Source of the DNA: Norana najaformis
Taxonomy: Eukaryota; Annelida; Clitellata; Crassiclitellata; Hormogastridae
Direction of reading: 5' to 3'
DNA length: 64,000 nt
NCBI GenBank assembly: GCA_964023275.1
Contig: OZ029913.1
Coordinates: 47,185,976-47,249,975, forward strand
Under the pieces are notes generated by a model that did not search any database, had not been told where the DNA came from, and saw nothing but the letters and a program-made list of their open reading frames with translations. A program made the translations under genes and the position numbers. Positions 43,654-54,780 of the stretch are shown in pieces. Position 1 is the first letter of the stretch, and each line of letters starts with the position of its first letter.

Positions 43654-44496
43654 GTGACCTGACAAAAGCGCGCAGGACAAAAGCGCACCGACAAAAGCGC
43701 CTGCCGTCACTTTCGTGCAAGACATGCGTGCTGACATTAGCACACATAGAAGAAGACATAGAGCCGTACGAAAAAATTACTATTTAATTTAGAGACAAAC
43801 AATTGCAAAATGAATATCTGATGTCATATACTGTGAAACAGCAAATAAGGTAATGGTTTTATTCTTTTCAATCTAAGTGTTAAAGCGTTTGACCTTTGAA
43901 GTTATTGAATCAAAGGGTTAATAATAGTCTATGCTGCGCACTTTCGACGGCGCGCATTTGACGGGGCTTATTCTACAGAGAATGGAGAATAAACTGAATG
44001 CAGCAGAAAACAAGTGGCTCAGAAGAATACTAAGAATTAGCTATAAGGACCACGTAACGAATGAAAGTATTAGACAACGAACACAACAACCATTGATAAA
44101 CAATGTGATCAAGAAAAGAAGAATGAAGTGGGCAGGACATGTCCTGAGGATGGCGGAGAACCGTAATCCAAAGAAAATCTATAAGTACAAACCAGACGGA
44201 AAGAGAGCAGTGGGAAGACCGAAAAGAAGATGGATAGATTGCCTTGAAGAGGATCTGAAAGGTGCCGGAGTTACTATCTATGGGAAGACGGAGGGCAGAC
44301 GGAGAATGACCCTGGAGGAGATGGCCGGAAAACGAGATTTGTGGAGGGATGTCATAGAGAAATCAACGACTGGATCCAGTCTAGAGATGATTACATGACA
44401 TGACATGATGATTCTACAGCACTCAATTGACGGCGCGCATTTGTTGGCGCGCTTTTGTCGGCGTGCATTTATTGTGCGCACTAAGGAAGGGGTGCC
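43654..44496. mobile_element. DNA element with GACAAAAGCGC repeats, LINE inserted
   Basis: The left end (43660-43710) has three GACAAAAGCGC-type units. The right end (44420-44490) has the inverted form: GACGGCGCGCATTTGTTGGC, then GCGCTTTTGTCGGCG. A further GACGGCGCGCATTTGACGGG sits at about 43946. The inverted arrangement and a 10-bp direct repeat ATGCTGGTGG just outside both ends suggest a TIR element with a long target duplication (MULE-like length). The outermost bases do not pair well, so the class is uncertain. A LINE 3' end lies inside it. Confidence 0.55.
43972..44400 (+). mobile_element. LINE C-terminal fragment
   Basis: In frame 43931-44398 the LINE part reads MENKLNAAENKWLRRILRIS, RRMKWAGHVLRMAENRNPKK, GKRAVGRPKRRWIDCLEEDL and ends DLWRDVIEKSTTGSSLE. 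This is the RTE/Jockey-type C-terminus (WxGHVLRM...GRPxxRW). It is open but strongly 5' truncated. It ends in ATGACATGACATGATGATTC. Confidence 0.9.
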
Positions 44497-44582
44497 ATGC
44501 TGGTGGCATTTGTATGTTTTGTAGAACTGACTGACTAGTGCATGGCTTAAACCAGTTCAACAGATCAGTTATATCTAAATTT

Positions 44583-44672
44583 TTAATTGTAATTGTAATT
44601 TGAAATTTGTATAGCGCCTCTTCAAGATAAACTCATCAGAGGCACTCTCTGTGCTAATGATGTTAAATGTCA
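44583..44672 (-). mobile_element. Solo LINE B 3' terminus
   Basis: TTTTAATTGTAATTGTAATT and GTATAGCGCCTCTTCAAGAT match the antisense 3' end of LINE B at 10.54 and 20.40 kb. No coding part remains. Confidence 0.75.
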
Positions 44673-45466
44673 TTAAGAACGGAACATTCGCCCACAAGTA
44701 AACATTGGTCAGAAATAGCTGTTGTGTTGAATTGGAAGTTAGGCCTTAATTGATAGTTTGACCTGTTTCATTTGGGGCAAGGTGTTTGGCACAACTAGAT
44801 TGTTACTGCACATGTCAACACTGCCTCCTGGCAAAGTAATACCGTATTTTAATTGTAAACTGTTGACTGATGCACCTGGCCCACCCGAAGAGTTGGACTC
44901 AGAACACAGAGAGCAGTTAGACTTGTATATGAGTGGGTCAGGGATTATCTCCCTCAACACGAGGTGATTGGCAGGTCTTCCTTGACAGAGAAGGCCACTG
45001 GCTATTAGTTTTTCTCTTGATGGACCAAGAAGAGAGTCTCCAGTTGTATGTATTTTTGTATCTCCAGTTGTATGTATTTCGGTATAGACAATTTATTGCA
45101 GTTTGTTGTGACCACGTACATTTGCTGCTTTGGAGACTTGATATTGTTTTGGCTAAACTGGTTATTAAAACTTAAAATGAAAAAGTCTAGCCTCTTTCAG
45201 ATTTAGGACCAGATAGAAAAAGACTCTGCCTGACCGTTGTATCAGCTAATTCAAGATTTCCTGGTTGTGGATGGCACGTGTCAGTCTGGGTTTTGACACT
45301 ATCCACACTGGATGGAGTCTAACATTTATAGGACATCCAATTCAAATACCATCTAAAAATGCACAGTGGACATCAGTCTGCTCACATGTCAGAACAGTTT
45401 TGATCTTGGGGATTTTTGCAAATCTGCAGTCTGCAAATCTGAATTTTGTGCAGAAATGTTTTTTAG
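44673..45466. other. HMGCS1 intron 2, right end
   Basis: No further element is recognised. The sequence ends in the acceptor AGAAATGTTTTTTAG before exon 3. Confidence 0.6.
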
Positions 45467-45631
45467 GAACCAGGAGTACCTACATGCAGCATGCATATGA
45501 CTTCTATAAACCGGATATGATGTCTGAATACCCAACTGTTGATGGAAAGCTTTCCATTGAGTGCTATCTGAGTGCGTTGGATCACTGCTATGCTTTGTTT
45601 AAGCAGAAAGCAAATGCACAAGATCTGGCTG
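45467..45631 (+). CDS. HMGCS1: HMG-CoA synthase, coding exon 3
   Basis: This 165-bp exon, phase 1 at both ends, completes the Gly codon begun in exon 2. It encodes [40 protein letters not shown] and [14 protein letters not shown]. The [10 protein letters not shown] and VDGKLSIxCYLxALD blocks are hallmarks of animal HMG-CoA synthases. Residue spacing from ERG to [11 protein letters not shown] equals that of the human enzyme, where LRGTHM replaces TRSTYM. The donor is G-GTATGT at 45632. Codons upstream of 45467 are intron. Confidence 0.94.
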
Positions 45632-46139
45632 GTATGTTCATATTTTATTACAATTTAACCAAGTTTAAAAAACTTTTTCTTGATCTATATACAAGGTATA
45701 TAAAATGCTAAAACACATGTAGCCGTTGTCCCTGGTCCCTTTAGTACAGTTATAGCAGATGGTAAATGGCCCATATAGTGCAAAGTAATTTTCACTTGGC
45801 CAGGGAGAGGGATAGGGACAAGAGGAGGAGAGGCAGTGGCAGGGTTAGTTGTGGGAGGGGAGAGGATGGGCAGGGAAGAGGGGAAGGAGAAATTGGGAGC
45901 AACAGGGGATTTTCCCCAATAGGGACATTTTGCTGAATTGGTGTGCAGGTGCTCTGTGTGGAATAGTTAAGTATTTCTTCCAGTGAAATTAATGAGGTAA
46001 GGATCCATGAAATGGAGGCCAGGACTCACAAGGCCGAAGCCATGAGGTCAATGCCAAAACCAAAGATGTCCAAGCCAGTAGTCATGGTTTAATATTTGGA
46101 TACAGTTTCATTATTATTTTTGTTGTTGTTATTATTATT
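45632..46139. other. HMGCS1 intron 3, left end
   Basis: Purine-rich GGGAGAGG-type sequence at 45800-45920 and an ATT microsatellite at 46110-46140. No gene is recognised. Confidence 0.5.
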
Positions 46140-48830
46140 ATTGCTATTTTTTACTAGGAACCGAAAAATTATTCTAGGAGCTGTTAATGCGTATCTGGAA
46201 AATCAGGCCTTGTCCTCCACAACATCAGTAATCTTGAAATGCTATGGCATTGTAGAGTTAGATATAGATGGAAAAGTGCCATCTGGAGGGAAATGGGACA
46301 TCAAGTGCCTCTTAAAGCCTATGAGGCCCCAATGTCCACCATACCACCTACACATGGTCTTGCTGTTGAAGCAAAGTGTGTGGTGGGCAAATGAGTCTGT
46401 GTTCAGTCAGACAACAGGAAACCACCTCTCTACTTATCCCAAGCATGATGACAATGACGACAAAAACAAATGAAGATAACAACGTTAACGGGACTCCTCA
46501 GACCATGCTGGGGAGTTTTTGGCAGGAGAGGAAACAGGGCTTCTTCGGTCGTCAACCAGAGAAACTCCTGTCCAAAGAATATAGCAAGATCATCTCTCTA
46601 CTTGGAACATTCGAACAATGCAAAGAGTTTGGAAGCTGGCAAATGTAATAAATGAACTGAGAAGGGCAAGAATTCAGATTATGGGGTTGGCAGCGGTAAA
46701 ATGGAGAGATGATGGAGATTTTGCTAGTGATGGAGTAAGAGTTACCTATTCAGAAGGTAGAGAGCACCAAAGAGGGGTTGCATTGCTGCTGGAGAGGACA
46801 GTTGCAGATTGTGTCACCAGTATTGAAAAACATGGAGACAGAATTATGGTTGTCAGATTACAAGCAGAGCCAACTAACATTGTCAAAATACAGGTGTATA
46901 TGCCCACAACCTTACACAAAGAGGAGGAAGTTGAGGAAATGTATGAGAAACTGGGAGAAATCATCAAGCAGGTGAAAGGCGCTGAATATTTGGTGTTGGT
47001 GGAGACTGGAATGCCCTAGTAGGCGACGGAAGAGAAAAGAAATGTATTGCAAGCTGTGGACTGGGCGAACGAAACAGCGGAGGTGAAAGACTGATAGAAT
47101 TTTGTGAACAACACAAGTTGATAGTGACAGATACATGGTTTAAGCATGAAAACACATGTCAATGCACATGGAAGGCACCAGGAGATACAGGGAGATATCA
47201 GATAGGCTACATATTGGTAAGACATAGATACAGGAACAGTGTTAAGAACTCACAATCATACTCAGGTGCTGATCCTGATACAGATCACAATCTGGTCATG
47301 ATGTCTGTGTCACTAATCCTGAAGAAAGTGAAACAAGAACTGAAAGAGATGTTGGGACACAGAAAAACTCAAAACGTTTGGAGAGGAATTTGCATTTGGG
47401 CTGGACCAATGGATTGGAGATATGAGGCAGGGAACAGTGAATGAAAAGTGGGAGCAAATGAAGAATGATATTACAACTGAGGCGAAGCAGATAGTAGGAT
47501 ACAAGAGCAGGCCACAACCAAAGAAACCATGGGTTACAGATGAAATGATACAGAAAATGGAAGAGAGAAGGAAAGTAAAACGTCAGAGCACTGAAGTGGC
47601 AAAGGTGGAATACAGACGACTGAAATAATGAACTGAGGAGAACCACCAAGACAGCTAAAGAACATTGGTGGGAAGAACAATGCACAGCTTTGGAGGATCT
47701 TCAGAAACAGGGGAGATATGATAAGGTTTGCAACAAGATAAAGGAACTAATGAAGAAGGGAAGGTGGAAAAGTACAGTGATAAAGGATGCAAAGGGAAAT
47801 ATACTAACATATGAAAAAGAGATGAGACAGATGGAAAGAATACTTCGAGGAACTGTATGACAAAGACAACAGACCAGCTAAGAAAGAAACAAATGAAACC
47901 ACCAAAGAACCTGAAGATGATGAAGAGATGCAGGAAGTTGAAAAGGCAATAGAAGAACTGAAGAATAGAAAGTCTGAAGGTATAGATGAAATACCAGCTG
48001 AGCTGTTGAAAAACCTGGGAGGAAAGGCGACAGCAGAACAACATGAAGAACAATATTAGTAACAATATGCCTACAGATATATATGACTGGAGAATGGCCA
48101 AAAGGTTATACCCAAAGAGTGATGGTACCTATACAAAAAAAGACAAATGCAAGCAAATTTGGTGATCACAGGTCAATAATCCTCGTACCACATGCTTCGA
48201 ATATCATGTTGAAAATATTAACTCGAAGGATGGAAATCAAAGCAGAAGCTATACAAGTTATAGGAGAAGATCAATTTGGATTCAGAAGAGGAAGGGGAAC
48301 AAGAGAAGCAATTGGAGTCCTAAGAACACTATGGGAGAGACGTTTACAACATGGGAAAGATTTGTATATCTGTTTTGTGGATTATGAAAAGGCCTTTGAC
48401 AAAGTGAACTGGTGCAAACTCATGCCAATACCCAAAAACTGGAGTAGACTGGGACAGACGGTTAATAAGAAACTTGTACATGGACGAGTCAGTGGTGGTG
48501 AGAGTACAGGGAATAAACTCACAACCTGGAGGAATAGAAAGAGGAGTCAGATAAGGCTGCCCGCTATCACCTTTACTGTTCAACATCTACATACACATGT
48601 TGGTCACAGAAGTGCTGGAGAATGTAGATGACATAGTCAAGGTTGGGGGAAATCTGGTAAATGCCATTTGCGGATGATCAGGCAGTGGTAGCAGATACCA
48701 ATGCTGGACTACAAAGAATAGTGGATGCACAAAAATCTGAAAAATATTGTATGGAGATTAATAAAAAGAAAATAAAGGTGATTGGACTGAGTAAATGTGA
48801 AGGAAAAAGAATAACTATTGTAGTCAATAG
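46140..48830 (+). mobile_element. RTE-like LINE copy 1, part before the hAT insertion
   Basis: The 5' leader encodes RNRKIILGAVNAYLENQALS. The endonuclease follows: RVWKLANVINELRRARIQIM, AAVKWRDDGDF, HQRGVALLLERTV, VQVYMPTT-like and a degraded GDWNALVG. A second part has NTCQCTWKAPGDTGRYQI-like and DPDTDHNLVMMSV (catalytic DH). RT frames: EWPKGYTQRVMVPIQKKTNA, GEDQFGFRRGRGTREAIGVL and motif A (ICFVDYEKAFDKVNW) at 48083-48631. Motif B codons in another frame give QPGGIERGVRQGCPLSPLL, and motif C is FADDQAVVADTNAGLQR at 48661. Frameshifts inactivate it. It breaks at VVNS where a hAT element sits. Confidence 0.92.
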
Positions 48831-49539
48831 CAATGTTCCCTCTAATTTTTTTTCGTCGTGCGCGCACTGGCCGACAGCGTGAGCAGTGACATTTGAGACT
48901 TGAGCTATGGTCCGTGTAAGAACGAATATCTTTTGGGCTTAAACTAAAAGGCTATAAATTTGCATTTTATTGAAATAACAGATGATCAGGACAAGTTAAA
49001 CTTATATTAAGATTATCTCTAGTTTGTATTTTCGATCGTCCATACAGGACATTAAAGCAAAGACTTACTTTCGAGTTTCGACCATTCCTACCCTAGTCTG
49101 CATTTGTACGCATTTGGCATTACCTCCCATCTCCATTGCCAACGTCCGCACTCCAACGGAGCACAAAGCCCTATTTTTCTTGCAGGGCTAACTGAGCTAC
49201 GTAGTTGATTACTTTGAAAATGCTGCAACCCGAAGTGGGATGTAATTAGATCCAACGCGGCACGGACTGCTGTCGGACTGAAGTTGGTGTTTAAGGCGCA
49301 GAGTGTACTGAAATAACAAATTGGATTGGGGCATCCGCATTGGGCATTGCCCCTCCCCTTGTCTGGATTTGGCTGACCTCTCCTTTCGCCCTTTTCGAAT
49401 TCCTTAATGGTCGACCCTTTGTATAGTTGCCAACTATTGTACATATGATCCAGGTTGATTTCTTCCAAGGCACGTCTGTTAGGTCTAAAAAAACCTGTAT
49501 GGTTGCGTCCTGGAGCATCTTGAAAATCTAACAAATCTG

Positions 49540-49720
49540 ATTACTTCTATAACGCCGTTATCATAATGCCCAATGCATCAGCTGATGGTCGCTTCAAATG
49601 AGAAATCGTAAGCAAAACCATAATCCATAGGAGAAGCCAGGTCGAATTCCTATGTTTCAGAGCAACCAGAAGTTAGCCTAAGTGGGTAAACGAGATGAAA
49701 GAGATGAGTCTTAGTTATAG
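49540..49720 (-). mobile_element. LINE E-like 3' end inside the hAT element
   Basis: TACTTCTATAACGCCGTTAT and CAATGCATCAGCTGATGGTC match the antisense 3' end at 0.78 kb. Only about 180 bp remains. Confidence 0.55.
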
Positions 49721-49929
49721 ACCTGAATGACATCAAAGAATTGACACAACGAATAAACGATTGCAGAAAATGCCGCTTATCTGTATTCCGACTTTCTGCA
49801 AGAGAATCGACATAAATTTTGTGTCAGGTGTCTCTTTAAATATAATCCAACTTATATACACTCTATTGTTTACCACGGATGCAGTTGTTATATTGACATG
49901 AGCGTTAGCTTTCGCGCAAAATTTTCCCA

Positions 49930-50515
49930 CCCACGAATAGACTACAAAGTCTTGTCACTTACCTACAACACACTTCATGCATCCCAACCACCCTATCTTC
50001 GTCACTTATTTACAATCCAGCCACTCCGTTAAACTCGATCCCCTTCTGCCCTAACACTTCTCCGCCCTACCATCACCTCACCCGGATTTAGAAATCGCTC
50101 CATAGTCTTAACTGCTCAACCACTCTGGAATAAACTCCCTCCAGAATAACGACAATTATCTGACCCATCATACAAACTCACCATAACTTCACCCCTTGGA
50201 TTCTCTGCCCAAGTCTTTCACTCAAAACCCAAGACACTCCTTTTCCGCAGATCTTAACCTGATTCCTCTTCTTCCCCTTGTCTATCCTGCAGCTCCAATT
50301 CCAAACACCACCCACCGTAGCCGTCTGATACCTGCCTGCCTGCATACCTACCTGCCTGCCTGTCTGTCTGCCTCTTGGATCTTGACTTGGAACCAAACCT
50401 TTCTTGCCTATCGATTTTCTCTTGACTAAGCGCCTGTGAATAAGCTGGTTCCCGTGACTTAGCTTACGTTAAGCGCAGTAGAAATCCCGAGTTTACAATT
50501 ACATTTACGATCACG
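49930..50515 (+). mobile_element. LINE A 3' end inside the hAT element
   Basis: It starts ACGAATAGACTACAAAGTCT (matches 1960) and runs through broken PLWNKLPPE codons. The 3'UTR ATTTTCTCTTGACTAAGCGC and GACTTAGCTTACGTTAAGCG, then ATTACATTTACGATC, complete it. Its position inside the hAT boundaries shows it came with, or after, that element. Confidence 0.85.
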
Positions 50516-51296
50516 CTTGTAAGGATTTTCTCAAGCACAGCCACATATTGCAAACAACGTAGGCCTATTAAAATTTGTCACGATATGTAAAGCCTCCTTC
50601 AATACCACGGTTTGCATTCTGTATCCAGTGACGGCAGTTCAGTCTCGATTTTATTCGCTTAACCATTCTGCCTTAAACAGTTCACAAGTTGTTTTCCAAG
50701 CCAAAATTCCGCTGCCGAATACTTTTTGTCTTGACAATTTATTTAATCGGATACGGTCGAATATAAAGAGTATTGAGCTATAACGTCAAGTACAATAGTC
50801 TACAAGAATATAAAATAAGCCTACTAACCAACGGTTTCTGTACTATATAAACAAAGGGCTACTTACATACTGTAGCAGACCGAGTCATACGATATATCCG
50901 CGACCACTGACCAGTAGATGGAGGTATCATTCATGCTTTTCCCCTGGATCAAGCATCCCTCATAAAGAGGCTAGAGTTCAGAGTTCAAACAGCGCGCGCA
51001 CCGTGAGACTGATGACAACTAGTGCCCAGCTGTTTGGCCAAATGTATTATGTGGACCAAGCGGGAAGGAATTTTCACATCATGGGCGGCCATATGGCTTT
51101 GCAATATAGGGTATATAAAATTTCGCCGTCTGAGTTAAGTGGGGCAACTATGCCAGAATCTGTAACAGTGAGCTGAATTTAACTTTTAAGTAAACGGAAC
51201 GCTGACAAAATGTGTGCGCTGACAGAAAATTGTTGTGCGCGCTGTCCTCCAAACTTGTGCGCGCGCGCGCACGCGCGCAGCTTAGAGGGAACATTG

Positions 51297-51890
51297 GTCA
51301 ATAGTATAAAAATTGAACAAATCCACCATTTCTGTTATCTGGGAAGTTTAATATCAGATGACTGCAGATGTAGTGCCGAGATCAAGAGAAGGATAGCAAT
51401 GGGGAAAGAAGCATTGTGGAGGAGAGGAGAACTTCTAAGAGGAAGGCTGAATCTGGATCTAAAGAAAAGAATGGTGAAAAGCCTCATATGGGGTGGTTCT
51501 GAGACATTGGAAAGGCAGAAACTGAGAAACGCTAAACATTTGAAATGTGGATATGGAGAAAACTGGCCAAAATCAGCTGGAAGGATTATAAAACAAATGA
51601 GGAGGTGTTGCTCTTGATACAGGAAGAAAGGACAATGCAATAAGAAGGAGACAAAAGAACTGGATTGGTCACATATTGTGTGGAAATTCTGTCCTGAGGA
51701 CAGTGATTGAAGGAAGAACTGAAGGAAAGAAGGTCCCAGAAAGACAAAAAAATATGCTTTTGGACTAGATGATGGATAAAGAAAGAAGATGGGGTTATAA
51801 CAAAGTTAAGGAAAGAGCACAGAACAGAGAAGAGTGGCATCGTTGGATTCTTGGACCTGCCTAAGGGCAGAACACCGAAGAAGAAGAAGA
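51297..51890 (+). mobile_element. RTE-like LINE copy 1, part after the hAT insertion
   Basis: Coding resumes with VNSIKIEQIHHFCYLGSLIS, DDCRCSAEIKRRIAMGKEAL (thumb) and continues to MVKSLIWGGSETLERQK. Shifted frames give the RRRQKNWIGHILCGNSVLRT-like C-terminus near 51650. It ends in ACCGAAGAAGAAGAAGA, an RTE-type simple tail. Confidence 0.9.
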
Positions 51891-53110
51891 ATTGCTACTT
51901 TTTACCTGCTAGGAACCAAAAAATTATGCTAGGAGCTGTTAATGGGTATCTTGAAAATCAGGCCTCATCCTCCACAACATCAGTAAACTTGAAATGCTAT
52001 GGCATTGTAGAGTTAGATACAGATGGAAAAATGCTGGGGAAAAAATTGGCCTCATGTGGCTCTCCAGAGATGGTTGCAGTTGACTTCAGCAGAGTTGATT
52101 GGGCCCAGTGTTTAAAGGCAATGGGTAGGAAAAGATGTATAGGTGGCAACCTAAAGTATTTTTGTTTTTTTTATGTTGTGGCCCAAGATCCTTTTAAAGA
52201 GATAATTCACACAGGGTCATGGAATGTCCAAACAATGTAAAGAGATGTGAAGGAAGGGCTTGGATATAATGGGGCTTTCAGAGGCAAGATGGAGGGAGGA
52301 GGGAGATTTTATAAGCAAGTTAGTTAAGAATAATACACTCTGGAGGACTATGCAGTTGTAATGGGAGACTAAATTGCAGTGGTTGGAGAGGGTGCAGACA
52401 GAAGATATATTGGAAAATATGGTCTGTGGAAAAGAAACAGCAGAGGAGACAAACTAGTGGAATTCTGCAGCTGAAGTGAGTTATTTGTGGCAAACACCTG
52501 GTTCCAACACGAGAAAAGATGCTGATACATGTGGAAAGTACTGGGAGATGTGGCATGCTATCAACTGGACTATATATGGCTTGACTAAGATTCAGAAACG
52601 GCATCAGAAACTCTAGAGCAACACCAGGAGCTGATGCCGACACAGACCACAACTTAGTAGCCATCTCCAACTTAAATTTGTTAAGAGAAAAAGGAAACTA
52701 AGACAAAAATGGAACAAGGAAAAATTAAAAATGAAGAAGAAGGAACGGGAGAAGATAGAGGAACATCCAGAATAGTATGATGGCACCTCAACAGAAGAAA
52801 GATGGAACAGGCTGAAGAACACCATCATTAAGAATGCAACAGAAATGTGGGTTTTAATCAGCTACCACCCGCTCGAAAACCTTGGATAACAGGAGAGATG
52901 CTCTTGGATATGGAGGCACAAATTAAGTGAAAACATCAGAGCACAGAGAGGCAAGAAGATTAAACAACAAATTATAAAGAACAACAAATGAAGCCAGAGA
53001 AAAATGGTGGGAGACCTAGAATCATTGCAGCAGCGTGGAAGATACAATCTGGTATATGAAAGGGTGAAGCAAATATCAAAGAAATTGAGTGTAAGAGAAG
53101 GAATTACAAA
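51891..53110 (+). mobile_element. RTE-like LINE copy 2, 5' half, head-to-tail with copy 1
   Basis: It starts ATTGCTACTTTTTACCTGCT immediately after the tail of copy 1 and repeats the copy 1 leader (RNQKIMLGAVNGYLENQASS; KCYGIVELDTDGKM). The endonuclease is heavily decayed: GSWNVQTM, WKRNSRGDKLVEFCS, SELFVANTWFQHEKRC, AGADADTDHN-like. It stops before the RT. Confidence 0.82.
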
Positions 53111-53439
53111 ACAATGCATAATATAGACTCCTATTGTCAGATACCTTTTAAAAGGGGGGGGGTACTTTTTATTTGAACACACTGTGTATTCTGCAGTGTA
53201 TGACTAACTGCTGCCTAGAGCTTCTCTGCAGGCAGAGGGGCAGAGCCTATGGTAGACTGAGCTTCCTGATTGGTTGGAGCTTGAAGATTTCTTGAGCCTG
53301 GGAGACTTTGTCTTTATGTTTTGTTCAGATTCATTTTGCATATATAATGTGCAAATGTCTAATCAGGACGCATATAGAGTTTGATGTATATGCAGTTGTG
53401 CAGTTGTGTGAGAGACATGTACATCAAGATTTGAAATTT
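53111..53439. other. Unassigned spacer
   Basis: A GGGGGGGG run lies at 53154-53161. No feature is recognised. Confidence 0.4.
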
Positions 53440-53678
53440 GAAAATGCTGACATTACAGATTTAAGGTAACAACTTGTTACCTTTCCTACACATAACAAGG
53501 GCCACACCTTGGATGTTTTGATAACTCATTCTGATTCGAAATTGCTTCATTCTGTCTCCTGTTGAGTCATATTTATCAGATCTTATTGCAATTTCCTCAA
53601 AATTTGACTTCCCTTTTAAACCACCACCCTCAAATTATAAAACTGTTAAATTTCATCCTTGGCATAAAATTGATTTAA
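53440..53678 (+). mobile_element. LINE E, endonuclease end (left part)
   Basis: HVTFPTHNKGHTLDVLITHS (53474-53540) is the PTHxxGHTLDLVIT segment near the end of CR1/L2 endonucleases. A decayed FHPWHKIDL reaches the TTAA at 53675-53678. Coding resumes at 56983 after the piggyBac element. Confidence 0.8.
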
Positions 53679-54780
53679 CCCTATAGAGTCTGAATTAATT
53701 TTAAAGCCCAGCCTGTAAAGTCCAGTTTAATTTTACGTCATGACGTCAAAAGTCTGAATTATTTTACGTTTTTCCAAGAAATCTTCAACATTTTGTACAA
53801 GTCATTACTCGGTCACTACCGAAGATAGAAAGATGCTTCTTACATCAAAATTTTCATAAATGTGTCCTCTTTCTAGCAGTCATATTGGTTTTGTAAAATA
53901 GCAAATTGGAGTGCCTACCATCACCCTGGAACTAAAAGCACCCAAAGTTTTTCATTTGGACAAGAATGTTGTGTGGTAAAGTTTTAAAAATTAAAAAGTA
54001 ATGTAAACTGCCTTATTCAGAATTAAGTCCTGAATAGAATGCTGAAAAAACTTTCAAAATCGGACAATAATTGGTCCAACAAACCTCAAAAGAGATCATA
54101 CCCCTGAAGATCCAATTGCGCAAACTTTTCAGTGATGACGTCTTATTTGTGCAGTGGCAGTTCCGTAAAAGTTTTAAACTAAATTTATAATTTCCACAGG
54201 GGTTTCTTAATAATGGAATAAAGGATAACAATAACAAGCATCCAAGGTGGCAATAATTTAATAATAAAACTAAGAAGACTATTATCGAAGCTGGGACAAC
54301 ATCATGGCTGCTGTGGCAAAGGTTCTGTTAGTAACAGTGGTCTAATGGTTAAGTTTGGTGATGTACCACTGGTTCATTAGTAATGTAGGGGTAACTATTC
54401 GTGATTTTTTCCTTTTGTATAGTATGTATAATATTAGTATTATTAGTGTAGGCTTCCAGTGCATTGATTTCCTTCAGAACAATAGGTGGTTCTGAAAAGA
54501 ACCATTTTAAGTTCAGGTGACGATTTCTTCAGCTGATGACAATGCTTGATCCAAACAGTCAGCCACCCCACTCTAAGCGTTTCCCCATCATCTTTCAAAA
54601 CAAAAGGAATAGTACTGCTCTGTTTAATGAATATCTTATTTATCTACTGATGAATGTAGACCATAATGCCTTCTACTGGAGATCAGGTGCACAACATGAG
54701 ACTACAGAGGAAGAGGCCAATTTTCTTACTTAGTTAATGCCTATGGATAAATTATGGATTGAAATCATAATTTCGTTATT

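Larger units (their letters stand above)
48831..51296. mobile_element. hAT-type non-autonomous element, 2466 bp, 8-bp TSD
   Basis: Both ends start CAATGTTCCCTCTAA (the right end reverse complemented), followed by GC-rich subterminal (CG)n-type sequence. The flanking 8-bp duplication GTCAATAG (48823-48830 and 51297-51304) is perfect and fits the hAT target consensus nTnnnnAn. No transposase is recognisable inside. A 148-residue minus-strand frame (49088-49534) has no known domain. The element contains a LINE E-like scrap (49.55-49.65 kb) and a LINE A 3' end (49.93-50.51 kb). Confidence 0.92.

Noticed and set aside
43660..43710. Possible CRISPR-like short repeats
   Set aside because: Units are 11-16 bp, degenerate and adjoining, without spacers. 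This is a eukaryotic DNA-transposon end.
45265..45466. N-terminal extension of the HMG-CoA synthase exon 3 frame
   Set aside because: No match to HMG-CoA synthase. The join from exon 2 ERG to [12 protein letters not shown] at 45467 gives the family's exact spacing.
46160..46300. Leader frame KCYGIVELD considered as a further host exon
   Set aside because: It repeats at 51.9 kb in the same position of a second LINE copy, so it belongs to the retrotransposon.
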